Source: Pradoshia sp. D12 (GTDB lineage: Bacteria > Bacillota > Bacilli > Bacillales > Pradoshiaceae). From it: DNA of 64,000 nt. Location: NCBI RefSeq assembly GCF_008935075.1, contig NZ_CP044545.1, positions 3,413,587 to 3,477,586 of the forward strand. Direction: 5' to 3'. The position numbers were made by a program, and so were the translations under genes. Below the pieces are notes generated by a model. The model made no database searches. It was not told the DNA's origin and saw nothing but the letters and a program-made list of their open reading frames with translations. Of this stretch, positions 48,065 through 56,826 are shown in pieces. Each line of letters opens with the position of its first letter. Within the stretch, counting starts at the first letter, position 1.

Positions 48065-48712
48065 TTACGAGCTTTTTGCCAGGTGTTTTTCTAAATACCC
48101 TACACCTAAACTGAGTGGAATGGTGATAACCAAATAGAATATAGCAACAAAAATATAGACATCAAATACAACAAATGTGTGGAGAGAGATCAAATCAGCC
48201 TGATACATTAATTCACCGCCAGCAATGACAGCCAAAATGGATGAATTTTTGACTAAATTAATAAATTGATTGCCTAATGGAGGAATAACAACTTTTATAG
48301 CCTGAGGCAAAACAATCATTCTCATGGCCTGCCCATAGGTTAAGCCTGATGAACGGGCTGCTTCCATTTGCCCTTTGTGAATTGAAAGAATCCCTGCACG
48401 AATGGCCTCTGCTATAAAAGCCGCCGTATAGATCGTTAATGCTAATGATCCCGCCGCAAAGCCTGGCATTTTCGCCCCATAATAAAAGAGAAATGCAATG
48501 ATCAACAAAGGGATATTTCGTACAAATTCAACATAGGCAGTCCCAATCCAATTAAGTGGCTTGAAAGGCGCAATCCTCATGACTGCGATCACTGCTCCTA
48601 AAAAAAAGCTTCCTACGAGGGCTAATAAACTTATTTGTATCGTCTTTAGAAAACCCTCTAAATACATATCCATATTTTCTGCGAGTATAGAAAAATCCAG
48701 CAATTGATTCAC
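48065..48712 (-). CDS. glnM: polar amino-acid ABC permease (GlnM-like)
   Basis: 215 residues, second permease of the heterodimer; EAA loop GQMEAARSSGLTYGQAMRMIVLPQAIKV near 113-140, closely parallel to its neighbour. Twelve bp separate it from the glnP-like gene. GAGGAG precedes the ATG. Confidence 0.85.
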   Translation of the reverse strand: MNQLLDFSILAENMDMYLEGFLKTIQISLLALVGSFFLGAVIAVMRIAPFKPLNWIGTAYVEFVRNIPLLIIAFLFYYGAKMPGFAAGSLALTIYTAAFIAEAIRAGILSIHKGQMEAARSSGLTYGQAMRMIVLPQAIKVVIPPLGNQFINLVKNSSILAVIAGGELMYQADLISLHTFVVFDVYIFVAIFYLVITIPLSLGVGYLEKHLAKSS

Positions 48713-48762
48713 TCCTCTTAATCAATCAGGATGAGCCTGTATGCCCATCCTGATTGGAGAAA

Positions 48763-49572
48763 TTATTTATTTTTGATCCATTTATTAAGTATCTCATCAT
48801 AAGTTCCGTTATCTTTAATTGTTTTTAGAGCTTTATTTAATTCATCCACTAATTCTGTATTACCTTTTTTAACAGCGATTCCATATGGCTCTTCCGTAAA
48901 TTGTCCGCCAACTAATTCATACGAAGGATCTTCATCAACCATTCCATACAGGATGGCATCATCCGTTGTTAAAGCATCTCCTTGTCCGGATTTAAGTGCT
49001 GTAAAAGCTTCTGCATAGTTTTCATATTGCAGAACTTCTGCATCCGGTGCTTTTTCAGCTATATTTATAGCAGAAGTAGAACCTTTAACGGCAAGAACTT
49101 TGGTACCCGCTTTTAAATCATCTATGCTTTTAATTTTGCTTCCCTTTTTAACAAGCAATGATTGACCTGCTTCAAAATAAACATCTGTGAAATCTACTTC
49201 CTTTTTACGCTCCTCTGTAATTGTCATAGTGGCAACAACAGCATCAATCTTTCCATTCTGCAGCAATGGCACACGTGTTTTAGAAGTCACTTCTACGAAC
49301 TCTACTTTATTTTCATCCCCAATTACCTCTTTAGCCAGTGCTTTTGCAATGTCCACATCAAAGCCTTCTACTTTACCAGTGCTCGTATTTTTCAATCCAA
49401 ACAGGCGTGTATCATTTTTCACGCCAAATACGATTTTATCTTTATCCTTAATTTTTTCCAGACCCTTTTCAGATGATCCTCCGGTTGTTTCTTCTTTACT
49501 ACCGCAGGCTGCCAACATGAATACAGCAATGATTGAGAGTATTGATACCTTCCAAAACTTTTTTAATGACAT
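48763..49572 (-). CDS. glnH: amino-acid-binding lipoprotein (GlnH-like)
   Basis: 269 residues: signal peptide with lipobox LAAC (Cys23), then a type II periplasmic-binding fold with VEGFDVDIAKALAKEV, TSKTRVPLLQNGKIDAVVATMTITEERKKEVDFTDVY (ligand Arg/Thr/Asp region) and EPYGIAVKKGN. Lies between the ATPase and permease genes of the same importer. Family length about 260-275. Confidence 0.9.
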   Translation of the reverse strand: MSLKKFWKVSILSIIAVFMLAACGSKEETTGGSSEKGLEKIKDKDKIVFGVKNDTRLFGLKNTSTGKVEGFDVDIAKALAKEVIGDENKVEFVEVTSKTRVPLLQNGKIDAVVATMTITEERKKEVDFTDVYFEAGQSLLVKKGSKIKSIDDLKAGTKVLAVKGSTSAINIAEKAPDAEVLQYENYAEAFTALKSGQGDALTTDDAILYGMVDEDPSYELVGGQFTEEPYGIAVKKGNTELVDELNKALKTIKDNGTYDEILNKWIKNK

Positions 49573-49587
49573 TCTTTTTCCCCCTTA

Positions 49588-50316
49588 TTAATGATTTAAA
49601 ATACGGCTTAAGAACGAACGAGCCCTTTCTTCCTGTGGATTCGTAAAGAATTCAGCCGGTGTGGATTCTTCTAAGATTTTTCCTTCATCCATAAAGACAA
49701 TACGATTAGCAACCTCTTTCGCAAAGCCCATTTCATGCGTGACGACAACCATCGTCATACCTTCCTTCGCCAGCGCTTTCATAACATCCAATACTTCACC
49801 AATCATCTCAGGATCGAGAGCGGAGGTTGGTTCATCAAAAAGCATAACTTCCGGATTCATCGCTAATCCTCTTGCAATAGCTACACGTTGTTGCTGCCCG
49901 CCGGAAAGCTGGGCAGGATATGCATTTGCCTTATCAGGAATCCCTACTTTTTCAAGATATAGTTTTGCAGTCTTTTCGGCTTCCTCTTTAGATTTACCCA
50001 ACACTTTCATAGGAGCCAATGTTATATTTTGAAGAACTGTTTTATGAGGATATAAATAAAAATGCTGAAATACCATACCGATATCACGACGAAGCTCGTT
50101 GATATTTGTCTTTTTATCCGTCACCGAAATACCATTTACTTTTAAAGTACCGCTATTAATCGCTTCGAGACGATTAATGCATCTGAGCATCGTACTTTTA
50201 CCAGATCCCGAAGGACCAATTACGACTACTACTTCTCCCTTTTCAATTTGTAGATTTATATCTTTTAGAACATGAAAATCACCAAAATACTTATTTACAT
50301 GATCAAAGACAATCAA
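49588..50316 (-). CDS. glnQ: amino-acid ABC transporter ATPase (GlnQ-like)
   Basis: 242 residues. Walker [19 protein letters not shown] near 32-49, signature [16 protein letters not shown], Walker [16 protein letters not shown], switch [12 protein letters not shown]. Typical HisP/GlnQ. First gene of the operon; GGGGGAAG lies before its ATG, and a strong promoter is at 50385-50413. Confidence 0.93.
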   Translation of the reverse strand: MIVFDHVNKYFGDFHVLKDINLQIEKGEVVVVIGPSGSGKSTMLRCINRLEAINSGTLKVNGISVTDKKTNINELRRDIGMVFQHFYLYPHKTVLQNITLAPMKVLGKSKEEAEKTAKLYLEKVGIPDKANAYPAQLSGGQQQRVAIARGLAMNPEVMLFDEPTSALDPEMIGEVLDVMKALAKEGMTMVVVTHEMGFAKEVANRIVFMDEGKILEESTPAEFFTNPQEERARSFLSRILNH

Positions 50317-50384
50317 AATACTTCCCCCTTGCTGATATTTGCAGCAATATTTTATATTTTCTGATATTATATGGACTACTTAGA

Positions 50385-50413
50385 ATTATATGTATATAAA
50401 GTTTGTCCGTCAA
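50385..50413 (-). promoter_or_regulatory. promoter of the glnQHMP-type operon
   Basis: Minus strand TTGACG (50408-50413), 17-bp spacer, TATAAT (50385-50390), about 70 bp upstream of glnQ. The rest of the gap to 50809 holds only the desR-side terminator. Confidence 0.75.
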
Positions 50414-50686
50414 TCAAATTAAAACAGAATTTTCCGTTTTTGGAATAATTATACTTAGATAGGATCCATTAAATAACCTCTTATTATCATGACAATATAC
50501 TATTTTTTTCTGAAAATATGTTTATGTGCGTAGTGGTTTAATCATTCTAATAGAATTTATTGAAGTAGCAAATTCATCTCATCTAGATGTAAAACTTGCT
50601 GTACTAAGAAATGTCATACTCTGAGGTAATAGAAATGTAGATCTAAAGATGTTTAAAAGGAATATTTCCTCCGATAAATGAAAAAG

Positions 50687-50730
50687 CAAAATAGGAACAT
50701 GTTACTACATTTGTTCAATCCTATTTTACC
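50687..50730 (-). terminator. terminator of the des operon
   Basis: AAAATAGGA ... TCCTATTTT hairpin with a secondary AACATG/TGTT pairing, T-rich on the minus strand, about 80 bp past the response-regulator stop. Confidence 0.65.
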
Positions 50731-50809
50731 TATATTTCATCATATAATTTAGATTTTACTGGTATATTATAACATTATCAATTATATTTTTTAAAAATTA
50801 TAACATATT

Positions 50810-51409
50810 CTACTTAAACCAGCCTTTTTCTTTAAATCGAGAGATAGCTTCTATTCGATTATTGACGTCCAGTTTATCAAGTATGACAGAGATATAGTTT
50901 CGAACCGTCCCTGTTGTTATAAATAGTTGATTGGCAATTTCCTTCGTATTTTTCCCATCAGCTATTAAGCCCAAAACCTGCTGTTCACGTTCCGTAAGAG
51001 GGTTTTCCTCTTCATAAATCATGTCAACCAGTTCGGGTGCATAAATACGTCGTCCATCCATAATAACCCTGATAGAGTTGGCCAGTTCTTCACTCGGACT
51101 GTCCTTTAACAAATACCCGCGTACATCCGCTTTTCGTGCCCTTTCAAAATAACCTGATCTCGCAAAGGTTGTAAGTATAATTACTTTGCATGCGCTTCCT
51201 TTTAATTCTTCTGCGACATCGAGTCCACTTTTTCCAGGCATTTCTATATCCATCACACAAACATCTGGCTTATGCTGTTTGATCATGGATATAGCTTCCT
51301 CTCCATTTTTAGCTTTACCAACTACCGTCATATCTGGTTCTAAATCTAACAATGCGCCTAATGCACCAAGCAGCATTCTTTGATCTTCAGCTATTACGAT
51401 TTTAATCAT
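50810..51409 (-). CDS. desR: NarL/LuxR-family response regulator (DesR-like)
   Basis: 199 residues: receiver with Asp54 in VCVMDIEMPGKSG, and a C-terminal LuxR-type helix-turn-helix NPLTEREQQVLGLIADGKNTKEIANQLFITTGTVRNYISVILDKL region. It overlaps the kinase gene by 4 bp and lies in one direction with a lipid desaturase, the des-desK-desR order of B. subtilis, where DesR activates des on cold shock. Confidence 0.92.
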   Translation of the reverse strand: MIKIVIAEDQRMLLGALGALLDLEPDMTVVGKAKNGEEAISMIKQHKPDVCVMDIEMPGKSGLDVAEELKGSACKVIILTTFARSGYFERARKADVRGYLLKDSPSEELANSIRVIMDGRRIYAPELVDMIYEEENPLTEREQQVLGLIADGKNTKEIANQLFITTGTVRNYISVILDKLDVNNRIEAISRFKEKGWFK

Positions 51410-52539
51410 GCCATTACCTCCTGTTGAACGTTCCGCTCTATCAGTGGAATTTTAAAAATTAATTCTGTTCCTGAATTAACCCGAATATCAAGGCTTCCAT
51501 TCACAAATTCAAGCCGCTCCCTCATTCCCTTTAATCCATTCCCTTTCCCCATTTCTTTTTCAACAATTCCTGTTCCATTATCCTGAATAATCATTGTTAA
51601 TTCTGTATGCGTTTTTTTAATATCGAGTCTGCATTCATTAGCCCTGCTATGCTTCACGATGTTAGTAATAGCTTCCTTTAAACACATACTCAATACATTT
51701 TCCACAAGCAGCGGAATCTTCTGGATACTCTCTTCTCCTTCAACATAAAATTCCATTTGAGCTGCTCTCAATATTTGCTTGATACGGATTAATTCATCCT
51801 CCATTTTGGTGCCCCTCATATCAGCTACAATGTCACGCACTTCTTTTAATGCTGTTCTTGCAGTCACTTGAATATCTTTCAATTCATTCTTTGCCTGCTC
51901 CGGATTTATTTGTACCAGCCTACCGGCCAAATCACTTTTCAGTCCGATCAACGAGAGTTTCTGACCAAGAATATCATGTAAGTCCCTTGCAATTCGCTGG
52001 CGTTCCTGAAGCTTAACTAAATCTGATATTTGTTTGTGAGCATCTTTCAGCTCAGCCTCCAGCCTTTCTCTTTTGTGAATATTATAGGAGCTCAATGGAA
52101 GTAAAATAACACCAATTACACATATTAAAATAAAAGGAAATTGTGAAAAGAAGAGTGGATTCTGAGTAATGAATCCCCAATTAACCGTCAGTACTGTGCC
52201 TCCAACATGAATACCATATAAAATAAAGAAACCTACCTTATTCTCAACAGTTCCAATATAATAAGCCAGAAAGAGCGAAAAATAAACAAACCCAAATATT
52301 AATGACATAGCGATACAAATCGCCATTTGGATTCCTACCCAGAAATAAACAAATCCACCTTTCGAAATAGCTGAAATACGATTGCTTATAAAAAATAACA
52401 GAATAAGAATGATTCCTAACACAATCATAAAAATGGATTTTGCATGAAAAATAAAATAGAAAGGGAGAATACTAAATACGAGCCAAACATAAAGATTCAG
52501 TCCTTTATTAGTTGGAAATAACTGATTCAAAGCATTCAA
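51406..52539 (-). CDS. desK: membrane fluidity sensor kinase (DesK-like)
   Basis: 377 residues: about five membrane helices in the first 155 residues with hardly any outer loop, a coiled-coil linker, HisKA_3 motif RQRIARDLHDILGQKLSLIG (His near 187), and a HATPase domain with NIVKHSRANE and NGTGIVEKEMGKGNGLKGMRERL. This is the thermosensor architecture of DesK. Start ATG preceded by GGGGGAGAGGAC. Coupled to desR by a 4-bp overlap. Confidence 0.92.
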   Translation of the reverse strand: MNALNQLFPTNKGLNLYVWLVFSILPFYFIFHAKSIFMIVLGIILILLFFISNRISAISKGGFVYFWVGIQMAICIAMSLIFGFVYFSLFLAYYIGTVENKVGFFILYGIHVGGTVLTVNWGFITQNPLFFSQFPFILICVIGVILLPLSSYNIHKRERLEAELKDAHKQISDLVKLQERQRIARDLHDILGQKLSLIGLKSDLAGRLVQINPEQAKNELKDIQVTARTALKEVRDIVADMRGTKMEDELIRIKQILRAAQMEFYVEGEESIQKIPLLVENVLSMCLKEAITNIVKHSRANECRLDIKKTHTELTMIIQDNGTGIVEKEMGKGNGLKGMRERLEFVNGSLDIRVNSGTELIFKIPLIERNVQQEVMA

Positions 52540-52632
52540 TTGTCCTCTCCCCCTCCATTAATTTTACTTCAGCATATACCAGTAAATAAAAAAAATACAG
52601 TAAATTTACTGTATTTTTTTGTAACATCTAAA

Positions 52633-53643
52633 TTATGACTTTACCTTACCAGCACGCCTATTTATGTCTTTAAAGCTCACAAAGCCTTTACCTTTTTCAT
52701 CCCATAAGCGAAAACGGATTGCCTTTAAGCTTGAAGATATCGTAATGGTTGTAGCTTGCTGTAAAGGAGCAGTCTCATTATGGACTTTTTCAAGATGATA
52801 ATTTGGTACTCTTGGGCTTAAATGATGGACATGGTGAAACCCTATATTCCCCGTCACCCATTGAAGAATTCTTGGAAGCTTATAATAGGAGCTTCCGTCG
52901 ATTGCCGCTTTGACATAGTCCCAATCTTTTTCTTCCTCAAAATATGAATCTTCAAATTGATGCTGTACATAGAATAACCAGATTCCAAGAGCACCTGCAA
53001 TAAACAAGATCGGCAATTGAATCAATAAAAATTCTTTCCAACCGATGAGCAAGCACATAGATGCATATATGACGACGATAGATAGATTGGTAATATACGT
53101 GTTTATGCGTTCTTTTCTTCTGGCACCCTTACGATTGAAACGATTTGTAACTAAAAATAAATAGATAGGACCTAACCCAAACATGACAATTGGATTCCGA
53201 TATAGTCGATATATTAACTTTTCCTTAAACGAGGCCATCTTGTATTCCTCGACAGTCATGATCCAAATGTCTCCGGTTCCACGCTTATTCAAATTACTGC
53301 TTGTCGCATGATGAATGGAATGACTTCTTTTCCACTGTTCATATGGAAACATGGTAATAACTCCAGTTATCGTCCCTAAAATGTCGTTCCATTTCCTATT
53401 TTTAAAAAAGGATTGATGGCAGCAATCATGGAAGATAATAAATAATCTAATAACAAATCCGGATGTAAGTACCGCAAAAAACAATGTCAGCCAATACGAA
53501 ATCTCCAGGCTTTGATAGGCAGCAAACCAAAGAATTAAAAATGGAATAAATGTATTTAGAATTTGTTTTACGCTTGATTTTGTATTCGCCTTTTCATAGG
53601 GAGCAATTTGTTTTCTTAAGGATATATTCTTCTCCTTGGACAT
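52633..53643 (-). CDS. des: membrane acyl-lipid desaturase
   Basis: Di-iron desaturase inserting a double bond into membrane phospholipid acyl chains. 336 residues from ATG at 53643, GAGGTG seven bases upstream; a much longer frame opening at 53781 is rejected. All three His boxes are present: HDCCH near 69-73, HSIHH near 106-110, HHVHH near 271-275, with four hydrophobic segments. Upstream of desK-desR in the same direction. A palindrome at 53728-53741 is a candidate DesR site. Confidence 0.95.
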   Translation of the reverse strand: MSKEKNISLRKQIAPYEKANTKSSVKQILNTFIPFLILWFAAYQSLEISYWLTLFFAVLTSGFVIRLFIIFHDCCHQSFFKNRKWNDILGTITGVITMFPYEQWKRSHSIHHATSSNLNKRGTGDIWIMTVEEYKMASFKEKLIYRLYRNPIVMFGLGPIYLFLVTNRFNRKGARRKERINTYITNLSIVVIYASMCLLIGWKEFLLIQLPILFIAGALGIWLFYVQHQFEDSYFEEEKDWDYVKAAIDGSSYYKLPRILQWVTGNIGFHHVHHLSPRVPNYHLEKVHNETAPLQQATTITISSSLKAIRFRLWDEKGKGFVSFKDINRRAGKVKS

Positions 53644-53727
53644 TTTATTCACCTCTATAACAATATTTATTCTTAATGTTATAGAATAGTTCAACTCCAA
53701 ACTAGTCATAAACGTCAATAGGTGAAC

Positions 53728-53741
53728 ATGACATATGTCAT
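53728..53741. promoter_or_regulatory. candidate DesR operator upstream of des
   Basis: Perfect 14-bp palindrome ATGACATATGTCAT, 85 bp before the des start, with a related half (AGTCATAAACGTCA) 25 bp closer to the gene. DesR is known to bind a palindromic region upstream of the des promoter; assignment here is by position and symmetry. Confidence 0.5.
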
Positions 53742-53775
53742 ATACAAACATTTTTGAATAAACTGAATAATTCAT

Positions 53776-53804
53776 TTGCAAATCAAAAAAAATTAAACTA
53801 TAGT
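53776..53804 (+). promoter_or_regulatory. promoter of the rsgA-type leader transcript
   Basis: TTGCAA (53776-53781), 17-bp spacer, TATAGT (53799-53804); transcription would start near 53811, about 28 nt before the leader ORF. Confidence 0.7.
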
Positions 53805-53838
53805 TAATGTAATCACTTACTTAAAGGAGGAATGTATT

Positions 53839-53907
53839 ATGGAACCTCAAATAGCAAACATCGTTAATGTCAATTTCATATCACAGCCCTCTGGTAAGGA
53901 TGCATAA
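53839..53907 (+). CDS. 22-residue leader peptide of the rsgA-type gene
   Basis: Reads MEPQIANIVNVNFISQPSG-KDA. The ribosome binding site AAAGGAGGAATG is among the strongest in the window, with ideal spacing to the ATG. It is followed within 40 nt by an intrinsic terminator. Codons for Gln-Pro (53882-53889, CACAGCCC) double as the sequence complementary to the terminator left arm. It is a regulatory leader, not an enzyme; no known leader peptide family is recognised. Confidence 0.7.
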   Translation: MEPQIANIVNVNFISQPSGKDA

Positions 53908-54040
53908 AATTCCTTTATTTTAACATGATTGAATTTGCATATTTCCGTGGGCTGTGTGCGCCCACGGTTTTTATTTGTCCGAATCTGTCTATAACACAGA
54001 AACGACATAAAGGAGACCAACGTATTTGGCCTCCTTTTTA
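53882..54040 (+). promoter_or_regulatory. attenuator: antiterminator segment plus two tandem terminators
   Basis: Terminator 1: CCGTGGGC (53945-53952) / GCCCACGG (53960-53967) then TTTTTATTT. CACAGCCC (53882-53889), inside the leader ORF, is the exact reverse complement of GGGCTGTG (53949-53956) and so can capture the terminator left arm. Terminator 2: AAAGGAG (54009-54015) / CTCCTTT (54031-54037) with inner CCAA/TTGG pairing, then TTATTTTG. A ribosome stalled early in the leader would leave 53882-53889 free, favouring readthrough; one translating through would cover it and favour termination. Confidence 0.75.
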
Positions 54041-54077
54041 TTTTGCAATCAAAAACAATCATTTGGAGGAATTTAAA

Positions 54078-55115
54078 TTGAATTTAAAACAATTAGGCTG
54101 GAATAAACATTTTGAAGAAGCTTTCAAACAATATAGCAATAAAGAATATACAGTAGGCCGTATAGCTTTGGAGCATAAAGGTATGTATCGTGTTTTCTCA
54201 GCTGATGGTAATCTTTTAGCTGAAGTTACAGGCAAAATGCGTCATGAAGCAAAGGAAAGCTCAGATTTTCCTGCAGTCGGTGATTGGGTTACCATCACTT
54301 CCCGAAAAGATGAGCAAAAAGCAACCATCCACGCCGTACTGCCAAGAAAAAGTAAATTCTCAAGAAAGAAAGCTGGAGTGACAACTGAAGAGCAACTTGT
54401 CGCAGCCAATATCGATACCATTTTCTTAGTCAATGCACTAAACACCGATTTTAATATGCGCAGGCTGGAACGTTACTTATTGATGGCTTGGGAAAGCGGA
54501 GCAAATCCTGTCATTATTTTAAGCAAATCTGATTTATGTGATGATGTTGATCAAAAAATCAGAGAAGTAGAGGCAATCGCATTAGGTGTACCCATTCATG
54601 CTATCAGTGCGGAAAACAGGATGGGTTTAGAGCAATTAGACCCTTATATCCAAGAAGGTAAAACAGTTGCTTTACTTGGTTCATCTGGTACCGGTAAATC
54701 AACATTAACAAATGTACTATACGGCGACAGCATCCTAGAGGTTAAATCCATTCGGAAAGATGATGATAAAGGGAGACACACAACTACACACCGAGAACTA
54801 GTTATCCTTAATGGAGGAGGGATCATAATTGATACTCCCGGAATGAGGGAATTACAATTATGGGAAGCCGACGAAGGAATCAGTCATAGTTTCACTGATA
54901 TAGAAGAATTAGCTTCACAATGTAAATTCACAGACTGTAAACACAAAACCGAACCAAGTTGCGCAGTACAGGAGGCAATATCCAATAAAACGCTGAGTAA
55001 AGAACGCTTTGCCAGTTACCTAAAACTCCAACGCGAACTCGCCTACCTAAACCGAAAAGAAAACCAACGCGCCGCACTCGCGGAAAAAGCTAAATGGAAA
55101 AAAACAAAAGGCTGA
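54078..55115 (+). CDS. RsgA-type circularly permuted ribosome GTPase
   Basis: GTPase of the RsgA/YjeQ family, which checks 30S subunit assembly. TTG start at 54078 with GGAGGA seven bases upstream; 345 residues, longer at the N-terminus than housekeeping RsgA (about 295). OB-fold region about 45-110, then permuted G motifs: G4 LSKSDL near 152, G1 GSSGTGKST near 200, switch RHTTTHREL, G3 DTPGM near 251, and the zinc site CKFTDCKHKTEPSC near 284-297. It is probably a paralogue of the housekeeping gene (no prpC/prkC or rpe nearby). Expression is gated by the upstream attenuator. The 3' end abuts a tandem repeat array. Confidence 0.9.
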   Translation: MNLKQLGWNKHFEEAFKQYSNKEYTVGRIALEHKGMYRVFSADGNLLAEVTGKMRHEAKESSDFPAVGDWVTITSRKDEQKATIHAVLPRKSKFSRKKAGVTTEEQLVAANIDTIFLVNALNTDFNMRRLERYLLMAWESGANPVIILSKSDLCDDVDQKIREVEAIALGVPIHAISAENRMGLEQLDPYIQEGKTVALLGSSGTGKSTLTNVLYGDSILEVKSIRKDDDKGRHTTTHRELVILNGGGIIIDTPGMRELQLWEADEGISHSFTDIEELASQCKFTDCKHKTEPSCAVQEAISNKTLSKERFASYLKLQRELAYLNRKENQRAALAEKAKWKKTKG

Positions 55116-55905
55116 AGGGCCCCGCTCAGCCGCGACAAGCGTAAGAAGAGGCGCGCAGGGAGAACGATTCTTCCTCCCGTAGCGGCTAGGCCCTGAAGCT
55201 AGATTAAGCAAAAAGCGGAGACGGCTTGCCCAGAAGCGAGGAGCATAAGACAGGAACTCGGAAGGAGGTGTTCTCCCTCCTGTAGAGTTCATACTTATGT
55301 CCTGAGCTTCTAGCCGTCGAAGCTAGATTAAAACAAAAGGCTGAAACGACTGGGTTAAGGATCGAAGACTAAGTTCGCCACATCCTGTGGCAACGTCTTC
55401 GTGACCTACATCCTGTAGGCCTCCGACAAGCATAAGAGGAGTCATGTAGGGAGGCGCTCTATAAAGGACCAAAGGCTATGGGCGCCACGTCCTGTGGCAA
55501 CGCCTTTGTGACCTACATCCTGTAGGCCTCCGAAGTGGCTATCCTTATGACTCGAGGGACTAGGAGTTGAAGCTGGATTAAAACAAAAAGCTGAGACGAC
55601 TTGCCCAGAAGCGAGGAGCATAAGACAGGGGCTCGGAAGGAGGTGTTTTTTCCTCCTGCAGAGACCATGCTTATGTCCTGAGCTTCTAGCCGTCGAAGCT
55701 AGATTAAGCAAAAAGATGAAGGGCCTAGCTCAGGAGCGAGGAGCATAAGACAGGAGCTCGGAAGGAGGTGTTCTCCCTCCTGTAGAGGTCATGCTTATGT
55801 CCTGAGCTCCTAGGCCCTGAATCTGGATTAAGCAAAAGGCTGAAGGGCTGGGTTAAGGAACGAAGACTAAATTCGCCACATCCTGTGGTAATGTCATCGT
55901 TCTTT
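55101..55905 (+). repeat. tandem array of palindromic elements separated by copies of the rsgA-type gene tail
   Basis: The gene tail AAAACAAAAGGCTGAA (55101-55116, containing the stop) recurs at 55330-55345 exactly, and as variants TTAARCAAAARG at 55204, 55580, 55704 and 55828. Between copies lie GC-rich long hairpins of about 100 bp (e.g. GACGGCT 55220-55226 / AGCCGTC 55312-55318; AGGGCCTA 55720-55727 / TAGGCCCT 55811-55818) with conserved GAGGAGCATAAGACAGG and CATGCTTATGTCCTGAGC. The 55330-55576 unit is larger and holds two copies of a two-hairpin module. The array ends within a partial module near 55905. Confidence 0.9.
55376..55532. repeat. two copies of a two-hairpin module
   Basis: CGCCACRTCCTGTGGCAACG followed by YCTTYGTGACC-TACATCCTGTAGGCCTCCG at 55377-55426 and 55483-55532. 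Each contains the small hairpins GCCACNTCCTGTGGC and CCTACATCCTGTAGG. A further copy is at 34230-34275 (minus) and a partial one at 55874-55896. Confidence 0.85.
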
Positions 55906-56118
55906 TTCTTTTGTACTACCTTATCTTTCTGAGTGAACTGCCCACTCAAATCAAACCTCTCTTATACAAACCCTCTTACATAAAAAAATTACAAAATTCT
56001 CCTCCCAGTGCAGAATATTCAATCATTTAACCAAAATATGTTAAAATCATCATGACAAAATGATTATCCATATTTACAAGATAAAAGGCAGGCCTTTGTA
56101 CAGAAAGAGGAGATTTAA
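55906..56118. other. spacer between repeat array and DUF4272 gene
   Basis: Returns to AT-rich composition; contains the ribosome binding site AGAGGAG of the next gene. No further element recognised. Confidence 0.35.
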
Positions 56119-56763
56119 ATGAATAGTCCAATAGGAAGAAAAAAGCGGACAGAAAAATTATTAAAAGAGATGGGAATCCCAATAAATACACACTTACATA
56201 CATTAGAAAGTGAAAATAGCCTGCATTTTAAAGATATTGAACAGGTGATTGACCGAATTATTGCCATCACTATAGTATCGGCTAAAGGCAGCGGTGCCCC
56301 CGATGAAACGATCGACGAATTTTTAGAGAGTTACAATGCGAAAGAATTATTTTCTCCTGAGGAAAAAGAGTTCATTGAGAATGAAGAACCTGACCAGGAC
56401 GAATATAACACCTACTCCTGGAAAATTGAATGTAACTCTGCCCTTTTATGGGCCATTAATCTGATACCCGATCTTCCATTCCCACATACTTTATCCGATG
56501 TAGAAACACTTTATGATCTTGTATTGCATTCTACCAAGGAAGAGCTATTGGAACGGGCTTCCTATCGGGACAAAAATGAAATACTGGATGCACTCGATCT
56601 TTTGTACAGACTCCATTGGGCTATTGCCGAAACTCGTATGAATAATGAAGAATTTCCGATTGAAATTAGTCCCGGTGTTGTTTACGAGAGAAGATATGCT
56701 CTAAATTGGATGATTAATATCTTGGATGAGGAATGGGACGATATATCAATGGATACAATCTAA
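56119..56763 (+). CDS. DUF4272 domain protein
   Basis: 214 residues, soluble, acidic. RKKRTEKLLKEMGIPINTHLHTLESE at the N-terminus and the LLWAINLIPDLPFP and ALDLLYRLHWAIAETRMN...GVVYERRYALNWMI segments are the DUF4272 pattern. No membrane segments or catalytic motif. AGAGGAG precedes the ATG. DUF4272 proteins have no established role; some occur near toxin-immunity loci, but nothing here points to one. Confidence 0.82.
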   Translation: MNSPIGRKKRTEKLLKEMGIPINTHLHTLESENSLHFKDIEQVIDRIIAITIVSAKGSGAPDETIDEFLESYNAKELFSPEEKEFIENEEPDQDEYNTYSWKIECNSALLWAINLIPDLPFPHTLSDVETLYDLVLHSTKEELLERASYRDKNEILDALDLLYRLHWAIAETRMNNEEFPIEISPGVVYERRYALNWMINILDEEWDDISMDTI

Positions 56764-56826
56764 ACCTATACTATATTCGATCAATTCAGATGGGGATGCC
56801 TTGGCTTGCAGTTTCGTCACTACTTG

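Noticed and set aside
53847-54062. 71-codon minus-strand open frame opposite the GTPase leader
   Set aside because: Runs through both terminators of the leader and lacks a Shine-Dalgarno; the plus-strand leader ORF explains the region better.
55442-55949. Open frames of 74-89 codons on the minus strand in the repeat array
   Set aside because: They arise from the GC-rich repeat units and have no ribosome binding sites or codon pattern like neighbouring genes.
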